A model generated the notes under the pieces. It ran no database searches. It was not told where the DNA came from and worked only from the letters and a program-made list of their open reading frames with translations. From the NCBI GenBank assembly GCA_017962175.1, contig JAGCVU010000162.1:1-54331 (forward strand): a stretch of 54,331 nucleotides of DNA. The letters run 5' to 3'. The translations under genes were made by a program, and so were the position numbers. Of this stretch, positions 25,428 through 34,519 are shown one piece after another. Numbering within the stretch: position 1 is the first letter of the stretch; each line of letters begins with the position of its first letter. Source of the stretch: Bacteroidales bacterium (GTDB taxonomy: Bacteria > Bacteroidota > Bacteroidia > Bacteroidales > UBA3824).

Positions 25428-27020
25428 ATGTACACAAATCAGAACTTATACATAGCTCACTGCGCCGATGGACCTATCAATCTTATAGGCAAAATGGCAA
25501 ACCGCCACGGCTTAATTGCCGGTGCAACAGGTACAGGCAAAACCGTTAGCCTTCAAGTTGTAGCCGAGACATTCTCACAGGCAGGCGTTCCCTGCTTTGC
25601 AGCAGATATGAAAGGCGACCTTTCGGGCATTAGTCAAACAGGAAATATGTCGGGCTTTATCGAAAAACGCTGCGCCGAGTTCAATATCGAAAATCCAACA
25701 TTTCACGGCTGCCCCACACGCTTTTACGATGTTTACGGCGAACAAGGCATTCCAATGCGCACCACCATTTCGGCTATGGGTCCTCAATTGCTCGGTCGTT
25801 TGTTTGAACTAAACGAAACTCAAACAGGCGTTCTCAATATCATCTTTAAAATTGCCGACGACAACGAGTTACTATTAATCGACCTCAAAGACCTCCGCAC
25901 CATTATAGATTTTGTAGGACAAAACACCTCAAAATTCACCACCACTTACGGCAACATTTCCACAGCAAGTCTCGGTGCTATCAGCCGTGCAATACTTGCC
26001 ATTGAAAGCGAAGGCGGCGACAAATTCTTTGGAGAACCTGCCTTCGACATAGAAGACCTCATCGACACCGACAAAGGTCTCGGCGTGGTTAACGTCCTTG
26101 CTGCCGATAAGTTAATGATGCACCCAAAACTATACTCCACATTCCTTTTGTGGATGATGACCGAATTGTATTCGCGTCTTCCCGAAGTTGGCGATATGGA
26201 ATTGCCCAAACTCGTATTCTTCTTCGACGAGGCTCACATGCTATTTGAAGGCACATCAAAGGCTTTGGTAGAAAAAATGGAACAAATAATCCGTTTAATT
26301 CGCTCCAAAGGCGTTGGTATTTACTTCATTACACAATCGCCTTCAGATATTCCCGACGATATTCTCGGACAGCTTGGCAACCGCATACAGCACGCTCTAC
26401 GCGCATTTACACCCAAAGATCAAAAGGCAGTTAAAGCCGCAGCACAGACATTCCGTGCCAATCCAGCGTTCGACACCACTGAAGCCATCACAAACCTTGG
26501 CACTGGCGAGGCTCTTGTTTCGTTCTTAGACCAAAGCGGCTCACCGTCAATAGTTCAAAAAGCAAAAATACTTTTCCCATTGAGCCAAATTGGAGCTGTA
26601 ACACCCGAACAACGAGCTCAAATCCGCGCTGCAGTACCTTCAAGAATCAAAGAATACGAAAACTATTTCGACCGCGAAAGTGCCTACGAGGTAATAGTGG
26701 CAGCCCAAGAAGAAGCCGCACGCGAAGCCGAAAAACAGCGCGAACTTGAAGAAAAAGAGAAAGAAAAAGCTCGCTTAGAAAAAGAAAAAGCAAAAAAAGA
26801 AAAAGAGAAAGCCAAATCGTCGTCGAATTTCAAGCGCACAATATTTGGCACATTAATCACCACAGCGGGCACAGCCATGGCTCGCAACATTGGAAAATCA
26901 GTTGCAAAGAGCATTACAGGCAGTTCATCTACCAAAAAATCAACATCTTCTACCAAGAAGAAATCCTCATCATCGGGAGGCGGCTTGCTTGGCTCAATAC
27001 TCAAAAACATATTCAAATAG
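25428..27020 (+). CDS. HerA/YjgR-like ATPase (DUF853 family)
   Basis: A 530-residue P-loop ATPase of the HerA/FtsK-like superfamily, DUF853 (E. coli YjgR) type. Walker A is GATGTGKT (residues 32-39); Walker B is VFFFDEAH with Asp267-Glu268. IYFITQSPSDIPDDILGQLG and RIQHALRAFTP are typical family segments. The region after residue 425 is a highly charged K/E coiled coil and then a Ser/Lys-rich tail ending SSSGGGLLGSILKNIFK. The substrate of this family is not established; DNA translocation is inferred from the HerA relationship. It stands alone between a convergent lipoprotein gene and the sulfatase-modifying-factor-like pair. Confidence 0.9.
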   Translation: MYTNQNLYIAHCADGPINLIGKMANRHGLIAGATGTGKTVSLQVVAETFSQAGVPCFAADMKGDLSGISQTGNMSGFIEKRCAEFNIENPTFHGCPTRFYDVYGEQGIPMRTTISAMGPQLLGRLFELNETQTGVLNIIFKIADDNELLLIDLKDLRTIIDFVGQNTSKFTTTYGNISTASLGAISRAILAIESEGGDKFFGEPAFDIEDLIDTDKGLGVVNVLAADKLMMHPKLYSTFLLWMMTELYSRLPEVGDMELPKLVFFFDEAHMLFEGTSKALVEKMEQIIRLIRSKGVGIYFITQSPSDIPDDILGQLGNRIQHALRAFTPKDQKAVKAAAQTFRANPAFDTTEAITNLGTGEALVSFLDQSGSPSIVQKAKILFPLSQIGAVTPEQRAQIRAAVPSRIKEYENYFDRESAYEVIVAAQEEAAREAEKQRELEEKEKEKARLEKEKAKKEKEKAKSSSNFKRTIFGTLITTAGTAMARNIGKSVAKSITGSSSTKKSTSSTKKKSSSSGGGLLGSILKNIFK

Positions 27021-27029
27021 GCTCACTTT

Positions 27030-27065
27030 TTGCAACAATACAGCAAAGCAAACCTTGCAACAATA
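27030..27065. repeat. Pair of 11-bp direct repeats
   Basis: TTGCAACAATA occurs at 27030-27040 and again at 27055-27065, 25 bp apart start to start, in the intergenic region after the HerA-like gene. Perfect 11-mers at this distance are unlikely by chance, but no function can be assigned. Confidence 0.5.
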
Positions 27066-27098
27066 TATAAAAAAGTTTAAAAAGGCAACATAAAAAAT

Positions 27099-27113
27099 TT
27101 GCAAACGTTTGTT
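27099..27113. promoter_or_regulatory. LacI-type palindrome before the SUMF1-like genes
   Basis: CAAACGTTTG (27102-27111) is a perfect 10-bp palindrome within TTGCAAACGTTTGTT. A central CG flanked by such arms is typical of LacI/CcpA-family operators (TGNAANCGNTNNCA). It lies 52 bases before the ATG of the first SUMF1-like gene. Regulator identity is unknown. Confidence 0.45.
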
Positions 27114-27163
27114 TAAAGTAGCAAAACCATTTTAAAAGACAAAGAATAAACTAACAAATAATA

Positions 27164-28084
27164 ATGAGAAAGATGAATAGACTTACCATTCTGACAGCAT
27201 TGATCTGTTTGTCGCTCAGCGTTCAGGCACAGCCCCAGATGATCAAGGTAGAGGGAGGCAGCTACTCTATGGGCAACCCGGGGACAACCGCGCCCAAAGG
27301 CGACGCCGACGAGCGTCCCGTACACGATGTAAAGATAAACTCCTTTTACATAGGCAAATACGAAGTTACCGTTAAGGAATACAAGCAATTTGTCAACGAT
27401 GCCAAGGGATCAAGATACTTCCCCGGCAAGCGCGGTGTACACCAGATGCCAGCCATTCCCGACTCGGCATGGCTCGTGGAGCATCCCGACACCAAAAAGT
27501 ACTATCCTCTGCCCACTCAAAAATGGTGGGGTTGGGTAGATGAATATCCTATCCACAAAATTTCGTGGTACGATGCAGTGGCATATTGCAACTGGCTTAG
27601 CGACAAAGAAGGATTAGATAAATGCTACGTTGAAAACGAGGACGGCGGTATCGACTGCGACCTCACCAAAAACGGCTACCGTCTGCCCACCGAAGCCGAA
27701 TGGGAATACGCAGCTCGCGGCGGCAAAATGTCGAAACACACAGCATATGCCGGTAGCGCTTCGCCTGCAGCAGTAGCTTGGTACGATGAAACCACAAAAC
27801 TGCGCGGTCCTCAGAAAGTTGGTACAAAAACTCCTAACGAACTCGGTATCTACGATATGAGCGGCAACGTTTGGGAATGGTGCACCGACTTCTATGCCAA
27901 AGACTTTTACGCCAAGAGCAAAAAAGACAACCCCGTAAATACCAATCTGTCGCCCTACCGTGTAATCCGTGGCGGCGGATGGCACTACAACGCCGACTAC
28001 GCCACACTTACCAGTCGTGACGGTCCTGAGCCTGCGTTTGCCAACTTCAATTACGGTATGCGTCTTGCTCGCAACGCTCAATAA
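27164..28084 (+). CDS. Exported formylglycine-generating-enzyme-like (SUMF1/EgtB/PvdO fold) protein A
   Basis: A 306-residue exported protein with a signal peptide ending VQAQ and an FGE-sulfatase domain: IKVEGGSYSMG, FYIGKYEVTVKEYKQF, SWYDAVAYCNWLS, YRLPTEAEWEYAARGG, GIYDMSGNVWEWC and RVIRGGGWHYNADY. True formylglycine-generating enzymes carry two catalytic cysteines after the RGGS segment; here that position (about residues 264-280) has none, so sulfatase activation is unlikely. The family also includes non-catalytic and structural members such as GldK-type gliding/secretion proteins. A second copy follows after 29 bases, evidently a tandem duplication. ATG at 27164 is used; a second lies three codons later. 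Confidence 0.88.
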   Translation: MRKMNRLTILTALICLSLSVQAQPQMIKVEGGSYSMGNPGTTAPKGDADERPVHDVKINSFYIGKYEVTVKEYKQFVNDAKGSRYFPGKRGVHQMPAIPDSAWLVEHPDTKKYYPLPTQKWWGWVDEYPIHKISWYDAVAYCNWLSDKEGLDKCYVENEDGGIDCDLTKNGYRLPTEAEWEYAARGGKMSKHTAYAGSASPAAVAWYDETTKLRGPQKVGTKTPNELGIYDMSGNVWEWCTDFYAKDFYAKSKKDNPVNTNLSPYRVIRGGGWHYNADYATLTSRDGPEPAFANFNYGMRLARNAQ

Positions 28085-28113
28085 TTTTTATTAGCGGTCA
28101 TAAATTTAAGCGG

Positions 28114-28914
28114 ATGAAAGCAACTCAGTTTATAGCATTATCGGCATTGCTGCTTGCTACGGTATGGCAGCAATTGTCGTTTGCTCAAACATCAAACCCG
28201 CCAGATATGGTTTTTGTAAAAGGCGGACAATTTAAGATGGGCTGCGCTCAGGCTGGCGGCGACGAAATCCCCGTGCACAACGTACACCTGAACGACTTCT
28301 ATATCGGCAAATACGAAGTGACCGTGGCGCAATACAGAGCGTTCTGCAACGCTACAGGACACACATTTCCAGCTCCTCCACCTGCAGGTTGGTACGAAGA
28401 ACACGACAAAGCTATCAAATGGCAGTGGAACGATACCTACCCTATCGTAAACGTTTCGTATTTTGATGCTAAAGCATATTGCAAATGGTTAAGCGAAACC
28501 ACAGGCGAAAAATACGACCTTCCCACCGAAGCTCAATGGGAATATGCAGCTCGTGGCGGTCAACAAACCAAAAACTACACCTACGCTGGTAGCAACGACA
28601 TCGACGAAGTGGCTTGGTACGACGAAACCACCAACGAAAAAGGTGTAAAACAAGTAGGAAGGCTTAAACCAAACGAACTTGGCATTTACGATATGAGTGG
28701 CAACGTGTGGGAATGGTGTCTCGATTTTTACGGCAAATATTCTGCAGGTACACAACGCGACCCACAAGGTCCATCACGTGGCGATTTCCGCGTAGTGCGT
28801 GGTGGCAGTTGGTATTATGTCGACGATATGGCACGCGTTACCGGTCGCGACGGTCCAAAACCCACATTCCAAGATTTCAATTACGGATTTAGGGTGGTTA
28901 AAAATAGGAAATAA
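28114..28914 (+). CDS. Exported formylglycine-generating-enzyme-like (SUMF1/EgtB/PvdO fold) protein B
   Basis: A 266-residue paralogue of the preceding gene, with a signal peptide ending LSFAQ. Conserved segments are MVFVKGGQFKMG, FYIGKYEVTVAQYRAF, SYFDAKAYCKWLS, YDLPTEAQWEYAARGG, GIYDMSGNVWEWC and RVVRGGSWYYVDDM. It lacks an insertion of about 40 residues present in copy A around residues 75-105. As in copy A the catalytic cysteine pair of true formylglycine-generating enzymes is absent from the C-terminal loop. Both probably act in the periplasm or outside the cell; no sulfatase gene is near. The 3' side ends in a perfect palindrome shared with a convergent gene. Confidence 0.88.
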   Translation: MKATQFIALSALLLATVWQQLSFAQTSNPPDMVFVKGGQFKMGCAQAGGDEIPVHNVHLNDFYIGKYEVTVAQYRAFCNATGHTFPAPPPAGWYEEHDKAIKWQWNDTYPIVNVSYFDAKAYCKWLSETTGEKYDLPTEAQWEYAARGGQQTKNYTYAGSNDIDEVAWYDETTNEKGVKQVGRLKPNELGIYDMSGNVWEWCLDFYGKYSAGTQRDPQGPSRGDFRVVRGGSWYYVDDMARVTGRDGPKPTFQDFNYGFRVVKNRK

Positions 28915-28924
28915 CCACATTTCC

Positions 28925-28953
28925 GTAGAGACGTCATAATATGGCGTCTCTAC
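28925..28953. repeat. GTAGAGACG palindrome between convergent genes
   Basis: A 9-bp perfect inverted repeat, GTAGAGACG (28925-28933) and CGTCTCTAC (28945-28953), with an 11-base loop. The right arm includes the stop codon of the DUF4924 gene. No T-run follows. Its GAGACG/CGTCTC core also forms the terminator stem at 36259-36280. It may act as a 3'-end structure for both convergent transcripts or be a dispersed palindromic repeat. Confidence 0.65.
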
Positions 28954-29492
28954 AATTCCAATTTATCATTTTCCCACATTACATATTTGGCACTCAATAT
29001 CGCCAACAAACGGCTGATTTTCTGTACGCCAAACATCGTATCGTTTGATATTTCTTTGTGCTGTAGTTTTAGCAACAATATCATATACATCATTTGCACG
29101 CAAACCTCAATTTCAGAAACACCATCGCTGTGTGTTTTTTGAATACTTTGCCCAATTACTGGAGCGGCATCTTGATATGCAGCTTTGTAATCGGGGTGAA
29201 GCGGCGAACGAAGTAGACGCAAATGAAGGTCGTGCATATCATCGATAATATTGAGCACCTCGCGAAGATGTCCCTTTTGCTCAATACCCTCATTTTTCAT
29301 CAGAGCAAGAATATTGTCGTACCAATACTCAATATCCTTAATAGTTTCGGGAGTTTGGGTATATTGCGATATTATTTTTTGCTTTACAATTTCAAAATCG
29401 CATTTGCAGGCACGCATCATATCTTCTACCTGAAACATATAGAGCACATACTCTGCAATGTTTTCTTTACGTTTTTTTTGAGCAATTATCAT
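28950..29492 (-). CDS. DUF4924 family protein
   Basis: A 180-residue cytoplasmic protein matching my recollection of the Bacteroidota DUF4924 family: an N-terminal MIIAQKKRKENIAEYVLYMFQVEDMMRAC, and the helical LREVLNIIDDMHDLHLRLL and EIEVCVQMMYMILLLKL segments. It has no signal peptide and no membrane segment. The start ATG overlaps the stop of the upstream exported-protein gene by four bases (ATGA), so the two are translationally coupled. The function of the family is unknown. Confidence 0.8.
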   Translation of the reverse strand: MIIAQKKRKENIAEYVLYMFQVEDMMRACKCDFEIVKQKIISQYTQTPETIKDIEYWYDNILALMKNEGIEQKGHLREVLNIIDDMHDLHLRLLRSPLHPDYKAAYQDAAPVIGQSIQKTHSDGVSEIEVCVQMMYMILLLKLQHKEISNDTMFGVQKISRLLAILSAKYVMWENDKLEL

Positions 29493-29884
29493 TGGGTATC
29501 AGTTTTAATAATGTTTTTATCAGTGGGACGTGCAGATATTCTGTACACTTGACTGCGATTCCCTTGTCGGTCTTCAAGATAGATATCAAACGTGCTGTTT
29601 ACATCTTTCTGGGTATAGAAAGTGTAATATACCGATGCCGAATCGTAATCTCGCACCTGAGTAGTGCCTGTAACGCCCTCGCCGTAACGAATAATAAATT
29701 TGAGTTTGTCGGGAGAATGGAAACCAGTATCAAACCTAACACACACTTTAACCGGATATTCGCCGCCATTGTCAGTTTCGTAGTAGCGAATGTTCACTAG
29801 TTGGGCACGAAGTTGTCCAAAAGCACTATCCGACAACATCACAGCTGTCAGCAAAAACAATATGCCCAACAATTTTTTACCCAC
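29489..29884 (-). CDS. Small exported protein of unknown function
   Basis: I do not recognise this 131-residue protein. It has a signal peptide (MGKKLLGILFLLTAVMLSDSAFGQ) and a beta-rich mature part: AQLVNIRYYETDNGG, YPVKVCVRFDTGFHSPDKLKFIIRYG, SASVYYTFYTQKD and FDIYLEDRQGNRS, the pattern of a small immunoglobulin-like or fibronectin-like domain. It is the first gene of a two-gene unit with DUF4924 and overlaps it by four bases. A TAnnTTTG element lies upstream. Confidence 0.78.
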   Translation of the reverse strand: MGKKLLGILFLLTAVMLSDSAFGQLRAQLVNIRYYETDNGGEYPVKVCVRFDTGFHSPDKLKFIIRYGEGVTGTTQVRDYDSASVYYTFYTQKDVNSTFDIYLEDRQGNRSQVYRISARPTDKNIIKTDTQ

Positions 29885-29912
29885 TGATTGATACAGATTA
29901 AAAATTCAGCGG

Positions 29913-29920
29913 CAAAATTA
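29913..29920 (-). promoter_or_regulatory. -7 promoter element for the minus-strand exported protein/DUF4924 unit
   Basis: Read on the minus strand the site is TAATTTTG (TAnnTTTG), 28 bases upstream of the ATG. A T-rich tract about 18-25 bp upstream could serve as -33 but is not a clean TTTG. Confidence 0.5.
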
Positions 29921-29935
29921 TGAGTTTTTTTTGTA

Positions 29936-29977
29936 TAAAAAAACACAACCGTCCGGAAATAAATCCTGACGGCTGTG
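29936..29977 (-). terminator. Rho-independent terminator of gdhA
   Basis: On the minus strand a long stem (CACAGCCGTCAGG, loop of about eight bases, CCGGACGGTTGTG, with one mismatch and one G-U pair) is followed by a run of eight Ts. It lies about 30 bases after the gdhA stop. Confidence 0.87.
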
Positions 29978-30006
29978 TAATATGAATTTTTATGATATGG
30001 ACTGGA

Positions 30007-31477
<1,471 letters not shown>

Positions 31478-31495
31478 GCAAGGGTTTTTATTTCT

Positions 31496-32464
31496 TTATA
31501 GCGATGCTATTTCGGAAGGGGCGAGACCGGTGGCAGCGGCGATTTCTTCAACAGACATTTTGCCCGATGATTTTAAAAAGCGAGCCATATCTTTCATTGC
31601 TTCAGCTCGACCTTCTTGCAATCCTGCGGCACGACCCTCTGCTCGACCTTCTGCTCGACCTTCTGCTCGACCCTCTGCTCGACCCTCTGCACGACCCTCT
31701 GCACGTCCTTCTTGTAATCCTTTTTCGCGACCTTCTTGCCAACCCTCTTCGTGTCCATCTTCGCGAGCGGTTTCAAATATATCAAGGGTATCGCGGTAAC
31801 GCTTAAGGGATTTTTCGTACTCATCGCGCTTAGTGCCGGTTAGATGCGACACTTCGGCTATGTCAGCTAATTTATTAAAAACTGCATTCTGGGCAGCCCA
31901 TGGCATACGTTCTAATATGTACATATTCTTAAAGATATAAATCCATTTTTCAAAATTAGTTTCACATTCATCCTGTCCTTTGGTAAAAAGCGGAAGTTGA
32001 AGAAAGGTCATGCGGATGTCCTTAGAAAAAACATTTTTGTGCTTAACATTCATAAGCATTACATCGGTGCGGAAGTCGGGCATATCGGGCAAGGAGAAAT
32101 TCATAAAGGCGACAAAATATACAGCCTTGATGTCATAACGCCACGTTTTGCCGCTTTCGCCCTGACGCGATATGGCGCGGGCTACATAGTAGAGACTACG
32201 TTTTTTAAAGTAGCCTTGCTTTTTGTTTTGCATCTCTACTATTATCTTGCTACCATCGTCGGTGGTGCAGAGTACATCGTATATAAGAGTGCGGTCGTCT
32301 TCGTAGTCTGATACTTGTTCTTTATCAGAAAGCGACAAATCTACAATATGTTCCTCGCCCTCCAAAAGGGTATTAAGAAAATCCAATAGTAACGGCTTGC
32401 TTATCTCCTGTCCAAAGATAATCTTAAAGCCTACATCGGTATATGGGTTAATAAATCGACTCAT
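31496..32464 (-). CDS. Rpn/PD-(D/E)XK nuclease family transposase-like protein
   Basis: A 322-residue protein of the Rpn (recombination-promoting nuclease)/PD-(D/E)XK transposase family. It begins with the family's RFINPYTDVGFKIIFGQE segment. The nuclease core is visible as IYDVLCTTDDGSKIIVEMQNK: an Asp, then an ExQ in place of ExK, typical for the family. A helical region leads to a repetitive C-terminus made of about seven EGRA units plus related QEGR units (about residues 245-290). These proteins are widespread in Bacteroidota and often present in many copies. It has its own promoter and a perfect inverted repeat across the transcription start. No terminal inverted repeats of a mobile element were seen. 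Confidence 0.88.
   Translation of the reverse strand: MSRFINPYTDVGFKIIFGQEISKPLLLDFLNTLLEGEEHIVDLSLSDKEQVSDYEDDRTLIYDVLCTTDDGSKIIVEMQNKKQGYFKKRSLYYVARAISRQGESGKTWRYDIKAVYFVAFMNFSLPDMPDFRTDVMLMNVKHKNVFSKDIRMTFLQLPLFTKGQDECETNFEKWIYIFKNMYILERMPWAAQNAVFNKLADIAEVSHLTGTKRDEYEKSLKRYRDTLDIFETAREDGHEEGWQEGREKGLQEGRAEGRAEGRAEGRAEGRAEGRAEGRAAGLQEGRAEAMKDMARFLKSSGKMSVEEIAAATGLAPSEIASL
31632..31715. repeat. 12-bp tandem repeats coding for EGRA units
   Basis: On the plus strand units of the form CGACC(T/C)TCTGC(T/A) repeat about seven times in tandem, coding on the minus strand for EGRA repeats in the Rpn-like protein. Units differ mainly at two positions. The repeat length is a multiple of three, so gain or loss of units would keep the frame. 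Confidence 0.85.
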
Positions 32465-32474
32465 GGGTTAAATT

Positions 32475-32517
32475 GTTTTATAGTGCAAAACTATAAAACT
32501 GTTTTGGAATTAGCAAA
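32475..32517 (-). promoter_or_regulatory. Promoter of the Rpn-like gene with overlapping 10-bp inverted repeat
   Basis: On the minus strand TTTG (32517-32514) and TAGTTTTG (32493-32486) are separated by 20 bp, a textbook Bacteroidota promoter. A perfect 10-bp inverted repeat (GTTTTATAGT at 32475-32484 and ACTATAAAAC at 32490-32499, 5-base spacer) covers the -7 box and the expected start of transcription. It could be an operator or a 5' hairpin in the mRNA. Confidence 0.65.
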
Positions 32518-32532
32518 TTTAAAATAGCCATA

Positions 32533-32565
32533 AAAAAGGGCGTACACAATGTACGACCTTTTTTT
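32533..32565. terminator. Bidirectional-type hairpin between rpn-like gene and etfB
   Basis: A-run, then GGGCGTACA, a short CAA loop, TGTACGACC and a T-run form a stem of about nine pairs with one mismatch. It lies between two divergent genes, so it insulates etfB from upstream transcription rather than ending a known gene. Confidence 0.6.
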
Positions 32566-32574
32566 AATTATTTT

Positions 32575-32604
32575 TTTGTATATCTTCTTTTTTTATTAAT
32601 ATTG
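32575..32604 (+). promoter_or_regulatory. Promoter of etfB-etfA-acyl-CoA dehydrogenase operon
   Basis: TTTG at 32575-32578 and TAATATTG at 32597-32604 (one mismatch to TAnnTTTG) with 18-bp spacing. The predicted start is near 32611, leaving a leader of about 26 bases before the etfB ATG. Confidence 0.5.
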
Positions 32605-32636
32605 CGGCAAATTAATTTTTACGAAAACATAATACA

Positions 32637-33449
32637 ATGAAAGGATTTAAAATTATTGTCCTTGCCAAGCAAGTGCCCGACACGCACAATGTGGGCAAAG
32701 ACGCTATGAAGGAAGACGGTACTATGAACCGCGCCGCCCTGCCCGCTATCATAAATCCCGAGGACATGAACGCCCTCGAGCAGGCTCTCAGAATCAAAGA
32801 CCAATATCCCGAAACTCAGATTACCGTGCTCACTATGGGTTTGCCCAAGGCTGCCGAAGTGCTTCAAGAAGGCCTTTACCGCGGTGCCGACAAAGGTATT
32901 CTGCTCACCGACCGTAAACTTGGTGGTTCGGATACCCTTGCTACAAGCTATGCCATTGCACAGGCTATCAAAAACGTAGGCGACTACGATATGGTGCTCT
33001 GCGGACGTCAGGCTATCGACGGCGACACAGCACAGGTAGGACCGCAGGCTGCCGAAAAACTCGGTATTCCGCAAGTTACCTACGCCGAAGAAATCGAAAA
33101 CATTTCGGAAAGTTCCATCACAATACGCCGCCGCTTGGAATCGGGCGTTGAAACCGTTAAAGCTCCCTTCCCCGTGCTCATTACAGTACACGGCTCAGCT
33201 GCTCCCTGCCGCACACGCAACGCCAAATTCTATATGAAAAACAAAAACGACGAGTCGAAAATTACCACTTGGGGCGCCGACGACATCAAAGTTGAAGACG
33301 ACAAAGTAGGTAAGGCAGGTTCGCCCACCACAGTTAAAAAAATCGACGCCGTAGTTTTGCAGGCCAAAGAATCTAAGAAACTCTCTGATTCGGATGCCGA
33401 CATCGACGTTTTAATTAAAGATTTATTGTCTAACCACATTCTTGGATAA
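32637..33449 (+). CDS. etfB: Electron transfer flavoprotein, beta subunit
   Basis: A 270-residue EtfB, which with EtfA carries electrons from acyl-CoA dehydrogenases. It shows KIIVLAKQVPDTH at the start, MNALEQALRIKD, the nucleotide-binding region DMVLCGRQAIDGDTAQVGPQ, and the beta-family signature around VKAPFPVLITVHGSAAPCRTRN. The length is normal. It is the first gene of a three-gene operon with etfA 8 bases downstream. Whether this ETF is the classical or the bifurcating type is not clear from the sequence alone. Confidence 0.94.
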   Translation: MKGFKIIVLAKQVPDTHNVGKDAMKEDGTMNRAALPAIINPEDMNALEQALRIKDQYPETQITVLTMGLPKAAEVLQEGLYRGADKGILLTDRKLGGSDTLATSYAIAQAIKNVGDYDMVLCGRQAIDGDTAQVGPQAAEKLGIPQVTYAEEIENISESSITIRRRLESGVETVKAPFPVLITVHGSAAPCRTRNAKFYMKNKNDESKITTWGADDIKVEDDKVGKAGSPTTVKKIDAVVLQAKESKKLSDSDADIDVLIKDLLSNHILG

Positions 33450-33457
33450 TACTCACA

Positions 33458-34510
33458 ATGAACAACTTATTTGTATTTTGCGAAACTGAGAACGGCGTTG
33501 TGGCAGACGTCAGCCTCGAATTGCTTTCAAAAGGCAAAAAACTCGCACAGACACTTGGCTGCAAACTCGAAGCCATTGCCGTAGATTACAACCTTTATAA
33601 TATAGGACGACAGATTTTTAAATACGGCATTGACGTTATCCACGTGGCCGACGACCGTAAACTTGCTCCCTATCAAACACTTCCCACACAAAAAATCATC
33701 TGCGACCTTGTTAAGCAAGAACAACCGCAGATTATGCTCTTTGGTGCTACAAGCATTGGCCGCGACCTTGCTCCCCGTGTGGCAAGCGCTCTCCGTTGTG
33801 GTTTAACAGCCGACTGCACAAGTCTCGAAATCGGCGACCACGAAGAAAAGAAAACCATCAAAGAAGAAAATGGCGAAATCAAGCAAATTGTTACACCTTA
33901 TAAAGATTTGCTTTATCAAATACGTCCCGCATTTGGCGGCAACATTATTGCCACTATCTTAAACCTCCACACACGTCCTCAGATGGCTACCGTTCGCGAA
34001 GGCGTTATGAAAAAAGAGGTTTTCGACGAAAATTACAAAGGCGAAATCAAAAAAATCGATTGGCAGAAATCTGTTACCGACCTTGACTTTGCCGTAGAAA
34101 TCATCTCACGCCATATTGAGAAATCGAAAATCAACCTCAAAGCCGCTCCTGTAATTGTGGCTGGTGGCTACGGTGTTGGCAGTAAAGAAAACTTCCAATT
34201 GCTCCACGAACTTGCCGAAGTACTTGGCGGACAGGTAGGCGCAAGCCGTGCAGCCGTTGACGCAGGATTCTGCGAGCATGAACGTCAAATTGGTCAAACA
34301 GGCGTTACAGTACGTCCCAAACTCTACATCGCTTGCGGTATCAGCGGACAGGTACAGCACCGCGCAGGTATGCAGGAATCGTCGATAATTGTATCTATCA
34401 ACACCGACGAAAACGCTCCTATCAACGCTATTGCCGACTATGTGGTAACTGGCGACGTGGCTACCGTTTTGCCCAAAATGATAAAATATTACAAAGCAAA
34501 CTCTAAATAA
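33458..34510 (+). CDS. etfA: Electron transfer flavoprotein, alpha subunit
   Basis: A 350-residue EtfA. The C-terminal FAD-binding domain is clear: VIVAGGYGVGSKENFQLLHELAEVLGG, QVGASRAAVDAGF, QIGQTGVTVRPKLYIACGISGQVQH, and the final NTDENAPINAIADYVVTGD segment. It accepts electrons from the acyl-CoA dehydrogenase encoded next and passes them to a quinone or other acceptor. Spacing to etfB is 8 bases and to the dehydrogenase gene 9 bases. Confidence 0.95.
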   Translation: MNNLFVFCETENGVVADVSLELLSKGKKLAQTLGCKLEAIAVDYNLYNIGRQIFKYGIDVIHVADDRKLAPYQTLPTQKIICDLVKQEQPQIMLFGATSIGRDLAPRVASALRCGLTADCTSLEIGDHEEKKTIKEENGEIKQIVTPYKDLLYQIRPAFGGNIIATILNLHTRPQMATVREGVMKKEVFDENYKGEIKKIDWQKSVTDLDFAVEIISRHIEKSKINLKAAPVIVAGGYGVGSKENFQLLHELAEVLGGQVGASRAAVDAGFCEHERQIGQTGVTVRPKLYIACGISGQVQHRAGMQESSIIVSINTDENAPINAIADYVVTGDVATVLPKMIKYYKANSK

Positions 34511-34519
34511 TCAGGAAAA

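Noticed and set aside
31620-31735. Repeat block considered as a CRISPR array
   Set aside because: Units are 12 bp in direct tandem with no spacers, and they are in frame within a coding region.
31530-31799. Plus-strand open frame of 89 residues with PSARPSARPSAR repeats
   Set aside because: It is antisense to the 12-bp EGRA repeats of the Rpn-like gene; repeats whose length is a multiple of three keep several frames open. No start signal or family support.
31496-32464. Rpn-like gene considered as a complete insertion sequence
   Set aside because: No terminal inverted repeats or target-site duplication seen; the family is usually found as single genes rather than as an IS with ends.
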